Positions 1 through 5,596 of a DNA stretch of 5,596 nt are shown piece by piece. The position numbers were made by a program, and so were the translations under genes. The DNA comes from Bordetella parapertussis (GTDB lineage: Bacteria > Pseudomonadota > Gammaproteobacteria > Burkholderiales > Burkholderiaceae_C): the NCBI GenBank assembly GCA_945871945.1, contig CAMBXY010000102.1, positions 1-5,596 of the forward strand. The letters are read 5' to 3'. Each line of letters opens with the position of its first letter. Position 1 is the first letter of the stretch. The notes beneath the pieces were generated by a model that was not told the origin of the DNA, did no database searches, and was given only the letters and a program-made list of their open reading frames with translations.

Positions 1-599
1 ACCAAATTCTTGGCCAACAAAGCAATGACCACCAACAAGGACAAACAAAACAGGTATTTGCTGACATCGCTGTCTAAGGGGAAACCAAATATCTGAAGGT
101 TGGATACCGACACAGAGCCCGAGGGTGTGTCCAAGGTGAACCATTTCACACGCAAAAACATCCAGTCAGCAAAAAACTGTGCGGCCAAAGTGGCCACGGC
201 CAAGTACAAGCCGCGCACGCGCAAGCTGGGCAGGCCAAACAAAATGCCAAACGCGGTGGCGCACAAACCGCCCAATAACAAAGAAGGCAACAACGGCATG
301 TCAGGCACGCGGGCGAAGAAGTTGTAAGCGCCATAGGCACCCACCGCCATGAATGCCCCCGAGCCCAAAGAAATTTGCCCGCAGTAACCGACCAAGATAT
401 TCACGCCCAATGCCGCCATGGCCATGATGACAAACGGAATCAAGATGGCGCGAAACATATAGTCGGACGCGAAGAAAGGCACGCCGGCAAAAGCCACCAA
501 CAGCAACAAGACAACAAACACCCGGTCTTGCGCAATCGGGAAGATTTGCTGGTCCGCTTGGTAGCTGGTTTTGAATTGGCCGTTTTCTCTGTAAAACAT
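1..599 (-). CDS. livM: LIV-type ABC transporter permease LivM (3' part missing)
   Basis: Inner-membrane permease of a branched-chain amino acid type (HAAT family) ABC importer, expected to pair with LivH. The frame runs open from ATG at 599 to the left edge, giving 199 full codons; the family is usually 300-400 residues, so the C-terminal part is outside the window. Visible LivM signatures are GYCGQISLGSGAFMAVGAY (residues 71-89) and GLPSLRVRGLYLAVATLA (122-139). Hydrophobic segments lie near residues 27-44, 50-70, 78-94, 103-123 and 182-196. The hydrophilic N-terminus (MFYRENGQFKTSYQADQQIF) resembles betaproteobacterial LivM proteins as I recall them, supporting this start. The ATG lies 2 bases after the livH stop and has no clear Shine-Dalgarno of its own, so translation is probably coupled to livH. 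The substrate cannot be read from the permease alone. Confidence 0.93.
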   Translation of the reverse strand, partial: MFYRENGQFKTSYQADQQIFPIAQDRVFVVLLLLVAFAGVPFFASDYMFRAILIPFVIMAMAALGVNILVGYCGQISLGSGAFMAVGAYGAYNFFARVPDMPLLPSLLLGGLCATAFGILFGLPSLRVRGLYLAVATLAAQFFADWMFLRVKWFTLDTPSGSVSVSNLQIFGFPLDSDVSKYLFCLSLLVVIALLAKNL

Positions 600-601
600 A
601 G

Positions 602-1531
602 TCAGACGCGATCAATAATCTTCTCGCCAAAGAGACCCTGAGGCCGCACCAGCAAGAACAGCAATGCCAACACATAGGCAAACCAAATTTCGATGCCGCC
701 CCCCACATAGGGGCCCAAGAACACTTCGGAGAGTTTTTCACCCACCCCAATGATGAGGCCGCCAATGATGGCGCCTGGCACCGAGGTCAGGCCACCCAAA
801 ATCACCACCGGCAAAGCACGCAAAGCCACCGTGGCCAAGGAAAACTGCACGCCCAGTTTGCTGCCCCAAATCATGCCGGCCACCAAGGCCACCACGCCGG
901 CCACGCACCACACAATGACCCAGATGCGGTTGAGTGGTATGCCAATCGACTGCGCTGCTTGGTGGTCGTCCGCCACGGCACGCAGGGCGCGGCCGGTACC
1001 GGTTTTTTGGAAAAACACAGACAACAAGGCCACCAACAAGGCAGCAATGAGTGCAGCGATCAAATCTTCTTGGTTAATGAGCAAACCACCTGGAAAAACA
1101 TTCTCAAACGCCATCACCGGGTCTTTGGGCATGCCGATGTCGATTTTGTATATATCGTTGCCAAAGATGGATTGGCCCAAGCCTTCTAAAAAGTAAGCAA
1201 TGCCCAAGGTGGCCATCAGCAAGGTGGTGCCCTCTTGGTTGACCAAGCGGCGCAACACCAAGCGCTCTATCAACCAAGCCACGATGAACATCACGCCACC
1301 GGCAAGCACGAAAGCAATCAGGTTGACCAACACCGGATGGCTTAGGCCGGTGATCTGTGGCAACCACTCGGCAAAACGCGCCATCGCCAAAGCGGCAAAC
1401 AACACCATCGCACCTTGCGCGAAATTGAACACGCCAGACGCTTTGTAAATCAACACAAAGCCCAAAGCGACCAGCGAATACAACATGCCGGCCATCAGGC
1501 CACCCAAGAGAGTTTCAAGAAAAAATGCCAT
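602..1531 (-). CDS. livH: LIV-type ABC transporter permease LivH
   Basis: Inner-membrane permease, partner of LivM in a HAAT-family importer. The 309 residues match the usual LivH length of about 290-310. Family motifs are ALGFVLIYKASGVFNFAQG (residues 22-40), the cytoplasmic coupling loop GRALRAVADDHQAAQSIGIP (180-199) that contacts the ATPases, the segment RALPVVILGGLTSVPGAIIG (238-257), and the C-terminal LLVRPQGLFG (293-302). About eight hydrophobic segments can be seen, near 9-29, 38-52, 68-88, 103-118, 157-174, 203-223, 240-264 and 282-296. The start lies 5 bases beyond the livG stop. The only SD-like run (AGGG, 1543-1546) is 11 bases from the ATG, rather far, so coupling to livG translation is likely. 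The gene is intact, with nothing missing. Confidence 0.95.
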   Translation of the reverse strand: MAFFLETLLGGLMAGMLYSLVALGFVLIYKASGVFNFAQGAMVLFAALAMARFAEWLPQITGLSHPVLVNLIAFVLAGGVMFIVAWLIERLVLRRLVNQEGTTLLMATLGIAYFLEGLGQSIFGNDIYKIDIGMPKDPVMAFENVFPGGLLINQEDLIAALIAALLVALLSVFFQKTGTGRALRAVADDHQAAQSIGIPLNRIWVIVWCVAGVVALVAGMIWGSKLGVQFSLATVALRALPVVILGGLTSVPGAIIGGLIIGVGEKLSEVFLGPYVGGGIEIWFAYVLALLFLLVRPQGLFGEKIIDRV

Positions 1532-1536
1532 GCTTG

Positions 1537-2319
1537 TTAATGCCCTGTGCCCAAATAGGCACTGATCACTTCGGGGTTGCGGCGCACCTCGTCCGGCGTG
1601 CCGTCGCCAATTTTTTTACCGTAATCCAGAACCACCACCCGGTCTGAAATGTCCATCACCACACCCATGTCATGTTCGATCAGCACCACGGTGGTCCCAA
1701 ACTCATCATTCACATCTAGGATGAAGCGACACATGTCTTGCTTTTCTTCCACATTCATGCCGGCCATGGGTTCGTCAAGGAGCAACACTTGTGGCTCTAA
1801 GGCCAAAGCGCGGCCCAGATCAACCCGCTTTTGCAAACCATAAGGCAACTGCCCCACGGGGGTTTTGCGGTAGGGTTGAATTTCCAGAAAGTCGATGATT
1901 TCTTCGACTTTTTTGCGATGCTCAATTTCTTCGCGCTCGGCCGGCCCCCAGCGCAGCGCTTGCAGCAGCAAATTGCTTTTCATGCGCAGATTGCGACCCG
2001 TCATGATGTTGTCCAGCACGCTCATGCCTTTGAACAAGGCGAGATTTTGAAAAGTGCGCGCCACGCCCATGACCGCCACTTGGTGGCTGTCCATGTGACT
2101 GAAGGTTTGGCCACGGAAAGTGATTTGCCCTTGCTGGGGCGTGTACACACCGTTGATGCAATTGAGCATGGAACTTTTGCCCGCGCCGTTGGGGCCGATG
2201 ATGGCGCGAACCTCATGCTCGCGCACATTGAAGCTGATGTCGGCCAAGGCTTTGACGCCGCCAAAACTTAGCGAAATATTGTGCACATCCAAAATCACGT
2301 CGCCAATGACTTTGCTCAT
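1537..2319 (-). CDS. livG: LIV-type ABC transporter ATP-binding protein LivG
   Basis: Cytoplasmic ATPase that drives the LivHM permease, normally as a LivF-LivG pair. The 260 residues are the usual LivG length. All nucleotide-binding elements are present: Walker A GPNGAGKS (42-49), Q-loop Gln91 in RTFQN, an ABC signature in the variant form LPYGLQKR (158-165), Walker B VLLLDEP (178-184) with catalytic Glu183, and the H-loop His216 in IEHDM. The sequence GMNVEEK (187-193) after Walker B and the C-terminal YGKKIGDGTPDEV followed by a short tail fit LivG rather than the shorter LivF. The signature has LPYG in place of LSGG, which I recall from other LIV-type ATPases, so it is not a defect. The start overlaps the synthetase stop (ATGA, 2316-2319), which indicates translational coupling. 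A GGAG Shine-Dalgarno lies 8 bases upstream. Confidence 0.96.
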   Translation of the reverse strand: MSKVIGDVILDVHNISLSFGGVKALADISFNVREHEVRAIIGPNGAGKSSMLNCINGVYTPQQGQITFRGQTFSHMDSHQVAVMGVARTFQNLALFKGMSVLDNIMTGRNLRMKSNLLLQALRWGPAEREEIEHRKKVEEIIDFLEIQPYRKTPVGQLPYGLQKRVDLGRALALEPQVLLLDEPMAGMNVEEKQDMCRFILDVNDEFGTTVVLIEHDMGVVMDISDRVVVLDYGKKIGDGTPDEVRRNPEVISAYLGTGH

Positions 2320-4262
2320 GCGGCACGCTCCACAGGCGCGAAGGTGCGCGCATCCATCAAACGCAAATGGGCGCTGACACTGCCGCTGCGTCCATCTTCA
2401 AACTTGACCGCTGTTTCAATGAACTGTTGATCCAAGCCTTGGTACAAGGCCTCCACCAGCACCGAATATTTGTCGGCGATATAGCCGCGCCGTACTTTGT
2501 TGGTGCGGGTAAGTTCGCCATCATCTGCATCCAACTCTTTGTGCAGCACAAGGAAGCGGCTGATTTGACTGCCGGCCAACAAGGCGTCGGAGGATAGGTC
2601 GGCGTTGACCTTTTCCACGCACTCGAGCATGAGTTGGTAGACCTCGGATTTTTGTGCCAAATCGGTGTAGCCGGCATAGGTTAAATTGCGTCGCTCGGCC
2701 CAGTTGCCCACGGCTTCAAAATCAATATTGAGCATCACACACACTTTGTCGCGGCCGTCGCCATAGGCCACCACCTCTTTGATATGCGGGAAAAACTTCA
2801 GCTTGTTTTCCACATATTTGGGCGCAAACATAGCGCCGTCATTGCTGCCGCCTTGGATGCGCCCCACATCTTTGACGCGGTCGATGATTTTCAAATGCCC
2901 TTGGTTGTCAATAAACCCTGCGTCATTGGTTTTGTACCAACCATCGGCCGTCAGCACTTCGGCGGTGGCCTCGGGGTTTTTGTAATAGGCTTTAAGCAAA
3001 CCCGCCGACTTGACCAACACCTCGCCGTTGTCTGCCACCATGATTTGCACACCCGCGCAAGGCACGCCCACGGTGTCAGCACGCGCTTGGGTGTCGGGCT
3101 GCAAACACACGAACACGGCGGTTTCGGTGGAGCCATACAACTGCTTCAAGTTGATGCCAATGGCGCGGTAAAAATTGAACAAGTCGGGGCCAATGGCCTC
3201 ACCTGCGGTGTAGGCCACACGCACACGCGAGAAGCCGAGGTTGTTGCGCAAGGAGCCATAGACCAACAGATTGCCCACGCCGTACAACAACTGCCCCATC
3301 AGGCCAATCGATTGACCATCTCTGCGCGCAGAACCGTAGCGCCTGGCGACATCCATGAAGTACGCAAACATCGCGCGCTTGGGAGCGCTTGAGTCTTCCA
3401 TGCGAATCATCACCGTGGTGAGCATGCCCTCGAAGACACGCGGCGGCGCAAAGTAATAGGTGGGGCCAATTTCTTTCAAGTCGATATTCACCGTTGCCGC
3501 TGATTCAGGGCAATTGACCACATAGCCGCAGCACAACCACTGCGCGTAGCTGAAAATATTTTGACCAATCCAGGCCGGTGGCATATAGGCCAAGACCTCT
3601 TCGTTTTCAGTTAAATGATCGAAGTCGGCGCCAGCTTTGGCGCGGTCAAGCAAGCTGCGGTGGGTATGCACCACACCCTTGGGGTTTCCCGTGGTGCCTG
3701 ACGTGAAAAACATGGCCGCTACATCATCGGCTTGGTTGCTGGCCACTTCTTTGTCAAAAAAAGCTGGGCTTTGCTGGGCAAACTGCTGGCCTTGTTTTTG
3801 CACGTCCGACAAACTGAGCAAACCGGCTTGCTGGTAGTTACGCAAACCTCGCGGGTCGTCAAAATAAATATGCGCTAAACCCGGGCAATCGGGGCGAATT
3901 TCCAGCAATTTATCGACCTGCTCTTGGTTTTCCACCACCGCAAAACGCACATCGGCGTTGTTGATGGGGAAGACATATTCGGTGCCTACCGCATCTTGGT
4001 ACAGCGGCACGGCAATCGCGCCCAAGCTTTGCACCGCCAACATGCTGGCGTACAAGCGCGGGCGATTTGCACCCACCACAATCACATGCTCGCCGCGCTG
4101 CAAGCCGGCGAGGTGAAGACCGCAAGCCAAGTCTTTGACCATCTCGGCCAAGGCTTGCCATGAGAGGCTTTGCCAAATGCCATATTCTTTTTCGCGCAAA
4201 GCCGTGGCCATGGGCCGGCGCGTGGCATGGTCTAGCATTAATCGGGGGAAAGTCGTGTCCAT
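2316..4262 (-). CDS. AMP-forming acyl-CoA synthetase (long-chain fatty acid-CoA ligase-like)
   Basis: Adenylate-forming ligase expected to turn a carboxylic acid, ATP and CoA into an acyl-CoA, AMP and pyrophosphate. The 648 residues fit the long-chain FACS-like branch. The phosphate-binding loop TSGTTGNPKG is at 187-196, the A5 motif YGSTET at 376-381, the A7 region GWYKTNDAGF at 441-450 (ribose-binding Asp447 kept, the usual Gly before it replaced by Asn446), the hinge DRVKDVGRIQGG at 461-472, and the C-terminal A10 motif ELTRTNKVRR at 583-592 with the presumed catalytic Lys589. There is no signal peptide or membrane anchor, so it is probably cytoplasmic. It is the first gene of the operon and overlaps livG by 4 bases, so its substrate is probably what the transporter brings in. 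Chain length or aromatic specificity cannot be read here. The start fits the family N-terminus (TFPRLML, then LREKEYGIW), but no Shine-Dalgarno precedes it. Confidence 0.94.
   Translation of the reverse strand: MDTTFPRLMLDHATRRPMATALREKEYGIWQSLSWQALAEMVKDLACGLHLAGLQRGEHVIVVGANRPRLYASMLAVQSLGAIAVPLYQDAVGTEYVFPINNADVRFAVVENQEQVDKLLEIRPDCPGLAHIYFDDPRGLRNYQQAGLLSLSDVQKQGQQFAQQSPAFFDKEVASNQADDVAAMFFTSGTTGNPKGVVHTHRSLLDRAKAGADFDHLTENEEVLAYMPPAWIGQNIFSYAQWLCCGYVVNCPESAATVNIDLKEIGPTYYFAPPRVFEGMLTTVMIRMEDSSAPKRAMFAYFMDVARRYGSARRDGQSIGLMGQLLYGVGNLLVYGSLRNNLGFSRVRVAYTAGEAIGPDLFNFYRAIGINLKQLYGSTETAVFVCLQPDTQARADTVGVPCAGVQIMVADNGEVLVKSAGLLKAYYKNPEATAEVLTADGWYKTNDAGFIDNQGHLKIIDRVKDVGRIQGGSNDGAMFAPKYVENKLKFFPHIKEVVAYGDGRDKVCVMLNIDFEAVGNWAERRNLTYAGYTDLAQKSEVYQLMLECVEKVNADLSSDALLAGSQISRFLVLHKELDADDGELTRTNKVRRGYIADKYSVLVEALYQGLDQQFIETAVKFEDGRSGSVSAHLRLMDARTFAPVERAA
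2328..2331 (-). promoter_or_regulatory. Shine-Dalgarno of livG
   Basis: GGAG on the minus strand, 8 bases before the livG ATG, inside the end of the synthetase coding region. It is the clearest ribosome-binding site in the operon and supports the livG start at 2319, which overlaps the upstream stop codon. Confidence 0.6.
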
Positions 4263-4274
4263 AACAGGGAGCGT

Positions 4275-4280
4275 ATATTA
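4275..4280 (-). promoter_or_regulatory. Candidate -10 element of the synthetase-liv operon
   Basis: TAATAT on the minus strand, 12 bases before the synthetase ATG. No good -35 hexamer lies 16-18 bases upstream (the stretch there is A-rich, CAAAAA), as expected for a promoter that needs an activator. Transcription would start near 4268, leaving a leader of only about 6 bases, which agrees with the missing Shine-Dalgarno. This is a prediction by eye from AT-rich sequence and could be chance. Confidence 0.35.
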
Positions 4281-4289
4281 GAGGTCACT

Positions 4290-4319
4290 TTGACGCTTTT
4301 TTGTCTTGCCGACGACAAT
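4290..4319 (+). promoter_or_regulatory. Candidate promoter of the Crp/Fnr regulator gene
   Basis: TTGACG (4290-4295; five of six matches to the sigma-70 -35 consensus) and GACAAT (4314-4319; four of six to the -10 consensus) are separated by 18 bases. Transcription would begin near 4326, about 32 bases before the chosen start codon. The 18-bp dyad occupies the spacer and most of the -10. The -10 is weak, so confidence is low. Confidence 0.3.
4301..4318. promoter_or_regulatory. Candidate operator: 18-bp dyad TTGTC-N8-GACAA
   Basis: The sequence TTGTCTTGCCGACGACAA has perfect 5-bp inverted arms (4301-4305 and 4314-4318). The size and symmetry suit a Crp/Fnr-family dimer, though the arms match neither CRP (TGTGA-N6-TCACA) nor FNR (TTGAT-N4-ATCAA). 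The centre (4309.5) falls at about -41.5 from the predicted operon start near 4268, the classic class II activator position. It also lies between the candidate -35 and -10 of the regulator gene, where a bound protein would repress. The assignment to the adjacent regulator is inference. Confidence 0.4.
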
Positions 4320-4335
4320 TAAGGGAAAGCCCTTA
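4320..4335. repeat. Perfect inverted repeat TAAGGG-N4-CCCTTA
   Basis: A 6-bp perfect stem with a 4-base spacer (AAAG), centred 18 bp from the centre of the neighbouring 18-bp dyad and 22 bases before the regulator ATG. It could be a second protein-binding site or a small hairpin at the 5' end of the regulator mRNA. It is not followed by a T-run on either side that would make it a terminator. Confidence 0.4.
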
Positions 4336-4357
4336 TGTATTGCGCATACCTCTTTTA

Positions 4358-5074
4358 ATGAAAAACGATTTAAGCCTTCACCAACGCCGCCGCCCACCCA
4401 ACGCCGGCGAGCTGAGCAGCATTCCTTGGCTGAAAGTTTTACAGCCCGATGAACAAGCGTGGGTCAGCGCACAAATCGTTGTTGTCGACGCTTTGACCGG
4501 CGACAGGGTGTGTCGCATTGGCAAAGCGCCCACCTATTGGTTTGGGGTGGTGCAAGGCTTGTTGAAAATGAGCGCGGACAACGATCAAGGCGACAGCTTC
4601 ACCTATGCAGGCGTGTCGGCTGGCGGCTGGTTTGGCGAGGGCACGGTGATCAAGCGCGAGCCTTACCGCTACAACGTGCAAGCGCTCAGACCCAGTGTTG
4701 TCGCGGGCTTGCCCGTCGACAGTTTTTACCGCCTGCTAGAGCAGTCGATTGGCTTTAACCGTTTTGTGATGAATCAGCTGAATGAACGCTTGGGTCAATT
4801 CATTGCAGCGCGAGAAATTGACCGCATGACCAACCCCGATATACGCGTGGCCCGCAGTTTGGCCGCGCTCTTCAACCCTATTTTGTTCCCCGGCGTGGGC
4901 GAGGTTCTGCAAATCACCCAGCAAGAGTTGGCGTATTTGGTGGGCTTGTCGCGCCAGCGGGTGAATATGGCTTTGCAAAGCTTGGTGGCCCAAGGCTGGA
5001 TCAAAGTGTCGTATGGCGGCGTGCGGGTGCTCAACCTCGCCGCCTTGCGCAGCCATACACTCGACACCCCATGA
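4358..5074 (+). CDS. Crp/Fnr-family transcriptional regulator
   Basis: Cytoplasmic DNA-binding regulator of 238 residues, close to the usual 210-250. An N-terminal cyclic-nucleotide-binding-like beta-barrel spans roughly 24-125, with GWFGEGTVIKREPYRYNVQAL (90-110) matching the phosphate-binding cassette. Against CRP, Glu94 and Arg104 occupy the positions of Glu72 and Arg82, but Tyr105 replaces Ser83, so cAMP binding is doubtful. A long dimerisation helix follows (about 125-157), then a winged helix-turn-helix with TQQELAYLVGLSRQRVNMAL (187-206) and a wing near 215-227. The only cysteine is Cys52, so it is not an FNR-type iron-sulfur oxygen sensor. Recognition-helix residues read SRQRVN rather than SRETVG of CRP, so a different operator is expected. 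ATG at 4358 is preferred over an in-frame TTG at 4301, which would place 19 residues of poor family fit across the dyad; no strong Shine-Dalgarno supports either. It is divergent from the transport operon, its likely target. Confidence 0.9.
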   Translation: MKNDLSLHQRRRPPNAGELSSIPWLKVLQPDEQAWVSAQIVVVDALTGDRVCRIGKAPTYWFGVVQGLLKMSADNDQGDSFTYAGVSAGGWFGEGTVIKREPYRYNVQALRPSVVAGLPVDSFYRLLEQSIGFNRFVMNQLNERLGQFIAAREIDRMTNPDIRVARSLAALFNPILFPGVGEVLQITQQELAYLVGLSRQRVNMALQSLVAQGWIKVSYGGVRVLNLAALRSHTLDTP

Positions 5075-5084
5075 ACAACACACC

Positions 5085-5596
5085 ATGAACGACTCACTCA
5101 CCCGACTGAACAAACGCATGGCTGCACTCGGCCTGTGCTCGCGTCGCGAAGCCGACGACTGGATTGCCAAGGGCTGGGTGAAGGTGAACGGCGAGCTGGC
5201 AGTACTAGGCAAACCAGTCAGCCCCTTGGACCGCATAGAAATAGACAAACTCGCACGCGGCCAACAAGACAAACAAGTCACCATCATTTTGAATAAACCC
5301 ATGGGCTATGTGAGCGGCCAAGCCGAGGATGGTCACACGCCCGCCATCAATCTGATTGAGTCTGGCAACCGCTGGCGCGACGACCGCGCCTCTACCCGCT
5401 TTGTGCCCCGTCAACGCATGGGCTTGGCACCCGCCGGCCGCTTGGACATCGACTCAATAGGCTTGCTGGTGTTAACCCAAGACGGCCGCGTAGCGCGTCA
5501 GTTGATTGGCGACGATTCGCAGGTGGAAAAAGAATATTTGGTGCGCGTGCAGTACGGGCGTTTGCCAGCGGGTGAGGTGCAAACCGATGTGCAGGC
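5085..5596 (+). CDS. rRNA pseudouridine synthase, RsuA/RluB/E/F family (3' part missing)
   Basis: Converts a specific uridine in ribosomal RNA to pseudouridine. The first 170 codons are in the window and the frame is open to the right edge; the C-terminal part of the catalytic domain is missing. An S4 RNA-binding domain covers about residues 6-48 (TRLNKRMAALGLCSRREADD). The catalytic domain begins with ILNKPMGYVSG (68-78) and carries GRLDIDSIGLLVLTQDG (118-134), in which Asp121 is the catalytic aspartate; EKEYLVRV (148-155) follows. The S4 part looks most like RluF, while NKPMGYV and GRLDIDS look more like RsuA, so the target rRNA position is left open. About 20-25 extra residues (roughly 94-117, rich in Arg) precede GRLD compared with the E. 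coli enzymes. It begins 10 bases after the regulator stop, without a clear Shine-Dalgarno, and may be read through from it. Confidence 0.92.
   Translation, partial: MNDSLTRLNKRMAALGLCSRREADDWIAKGWVKVNGELAVLGKPVSPLDRIEIDKLARGQQDKQVTIILNKPMGYVSGQAEDGHTPAINLIESGNRWRDDRASTRFVPRQRMGLAPAGRLDIDSIGLLVLTQDGRVARQLIGDDSQVEKEYLVRVQYGRLPAGEVQTDVQ

Noticed and set aside
301..765. Open frame of 154 codons on the minus strand
   Set aside because: It spans the livH-livM junction in another frame and is rich in Cys, Trp and Arg, as expected of a shadow of membrane-protein codons.
1831..2271. Open frame of 146 codons on the plus strand
   Set aside because: It is antisense to livG, which carries every ATPase motif; the translation is His-rich and resembles no family.
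2784..3392. Open frame of 202 codons on the plus strand
   Set aside because: It lies wholly antisense to the synthetase, whose motifs are intact across the same stretch, and its translation has no recognisable domain; it reflects codon bias on the opposite strand.
4270..4297. Inverted repeat AGCGT-N18-ACGCT and inner GTCA-N3-TGAC
   Set aside because: The arms are short and the outer spacer is long; such matches are common by chance in 95 bases, and neither aligns with a promoter position as well as the 18-bp dyad.
4297..4302. Run of six T as a possible terminator
   Set aside because: No GC-rich stem immediately precedes it, and it lies between divergent genes where no terminator is needed.
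4301..4357. TTG-started N-terminal extension of the Crp/Fnr regulator
   Set aside because: It would use a rare start without a Shine-Dalgarno, lie over the candidate operator and -10 region, and add 19 residues (SCRRQLRESPYV and so on) that do not fit the family. ATG at 4358 gives a normal length.
4736..5302. Open frame of 188 codons on the minus strand
   Set aside because: It is antisense to the end of the regulator and the start of the pseudouridine synthase, both clear family members, and its translation is low-complexity with no family features.

Overview
The window looks like a piece of a betaproteobacterial chromosome, most likely Burkholderiales and perhaps Comamonadaceae. This rests on the style of the proteins, moderately GC-rich codon use, and the pairing of a LIV-type ABC transporter with an acyl-CoA synthetase. 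The taxonomic call is an inference and no search was run. All six protein genes are intact where they lie fully inside the window. I see no mobile element, CRISPR array, tRNA or rRNA.

Left part (1-4262, minus strand): a compact operon read right to left. An AMP-forming acyl-CoA synthetase comes first, followed by livG (ATPase), livH (permease) and livM (permease, running off the left edge). The synthetase stop overlaps the livG start in an ATGA. The livG-livH gap is 5 bases and the livH-livM gap is 2 bases, so the four genes are almost certainly co-transcribed. The second ATPase (livF) and the periplasmic binding protein (livK-like) are not in view and may lie beyond the left edge. Import of an organic acid coupled to its conversion to a CoA thioester is the simplest reading. 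LIV-type transporters are often named for branched-chain amino acids, but the synthetase next door argues for a carboxylic acid (fatty, dicarboxylic or aromatic).

Intergenic region (4263-4357): a 95-base divergent control region. It holds a perfect 18-bp dyad (TTGTC-N8-GACAA), a second perfect dyad (TAAGGG-N4-CCCTTA), and weak candidate promoters for both directions. The first dyad would sit near -41.5 of the candidate operon promoter and between the -35 and -10 elements of the candidate regulator promoter. That geometry suits an activator of the operon that represses itself.

Right part (4358-5596, plus strand): a Crp/Fnr-family regulator lacking the iron-sulfur cysteines of FNR, and, 10 bases after it, the first 170 codons of an RsuA/RluB/E/F-family rRNA pseudouridine synthase that runs off the right edge. 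The regulator is the natural candidate to control the divergent transport operon. The pseudouridine synthase is probably a housekeeping neighbour.

Overall this is a recognisable metabolic locus rather than a clearly new system. The points most worth following are the regulatory region, the atypical ligand pocket and recognition helix of the regulator, and the unknown substrate of the synthetase-transporter unit.
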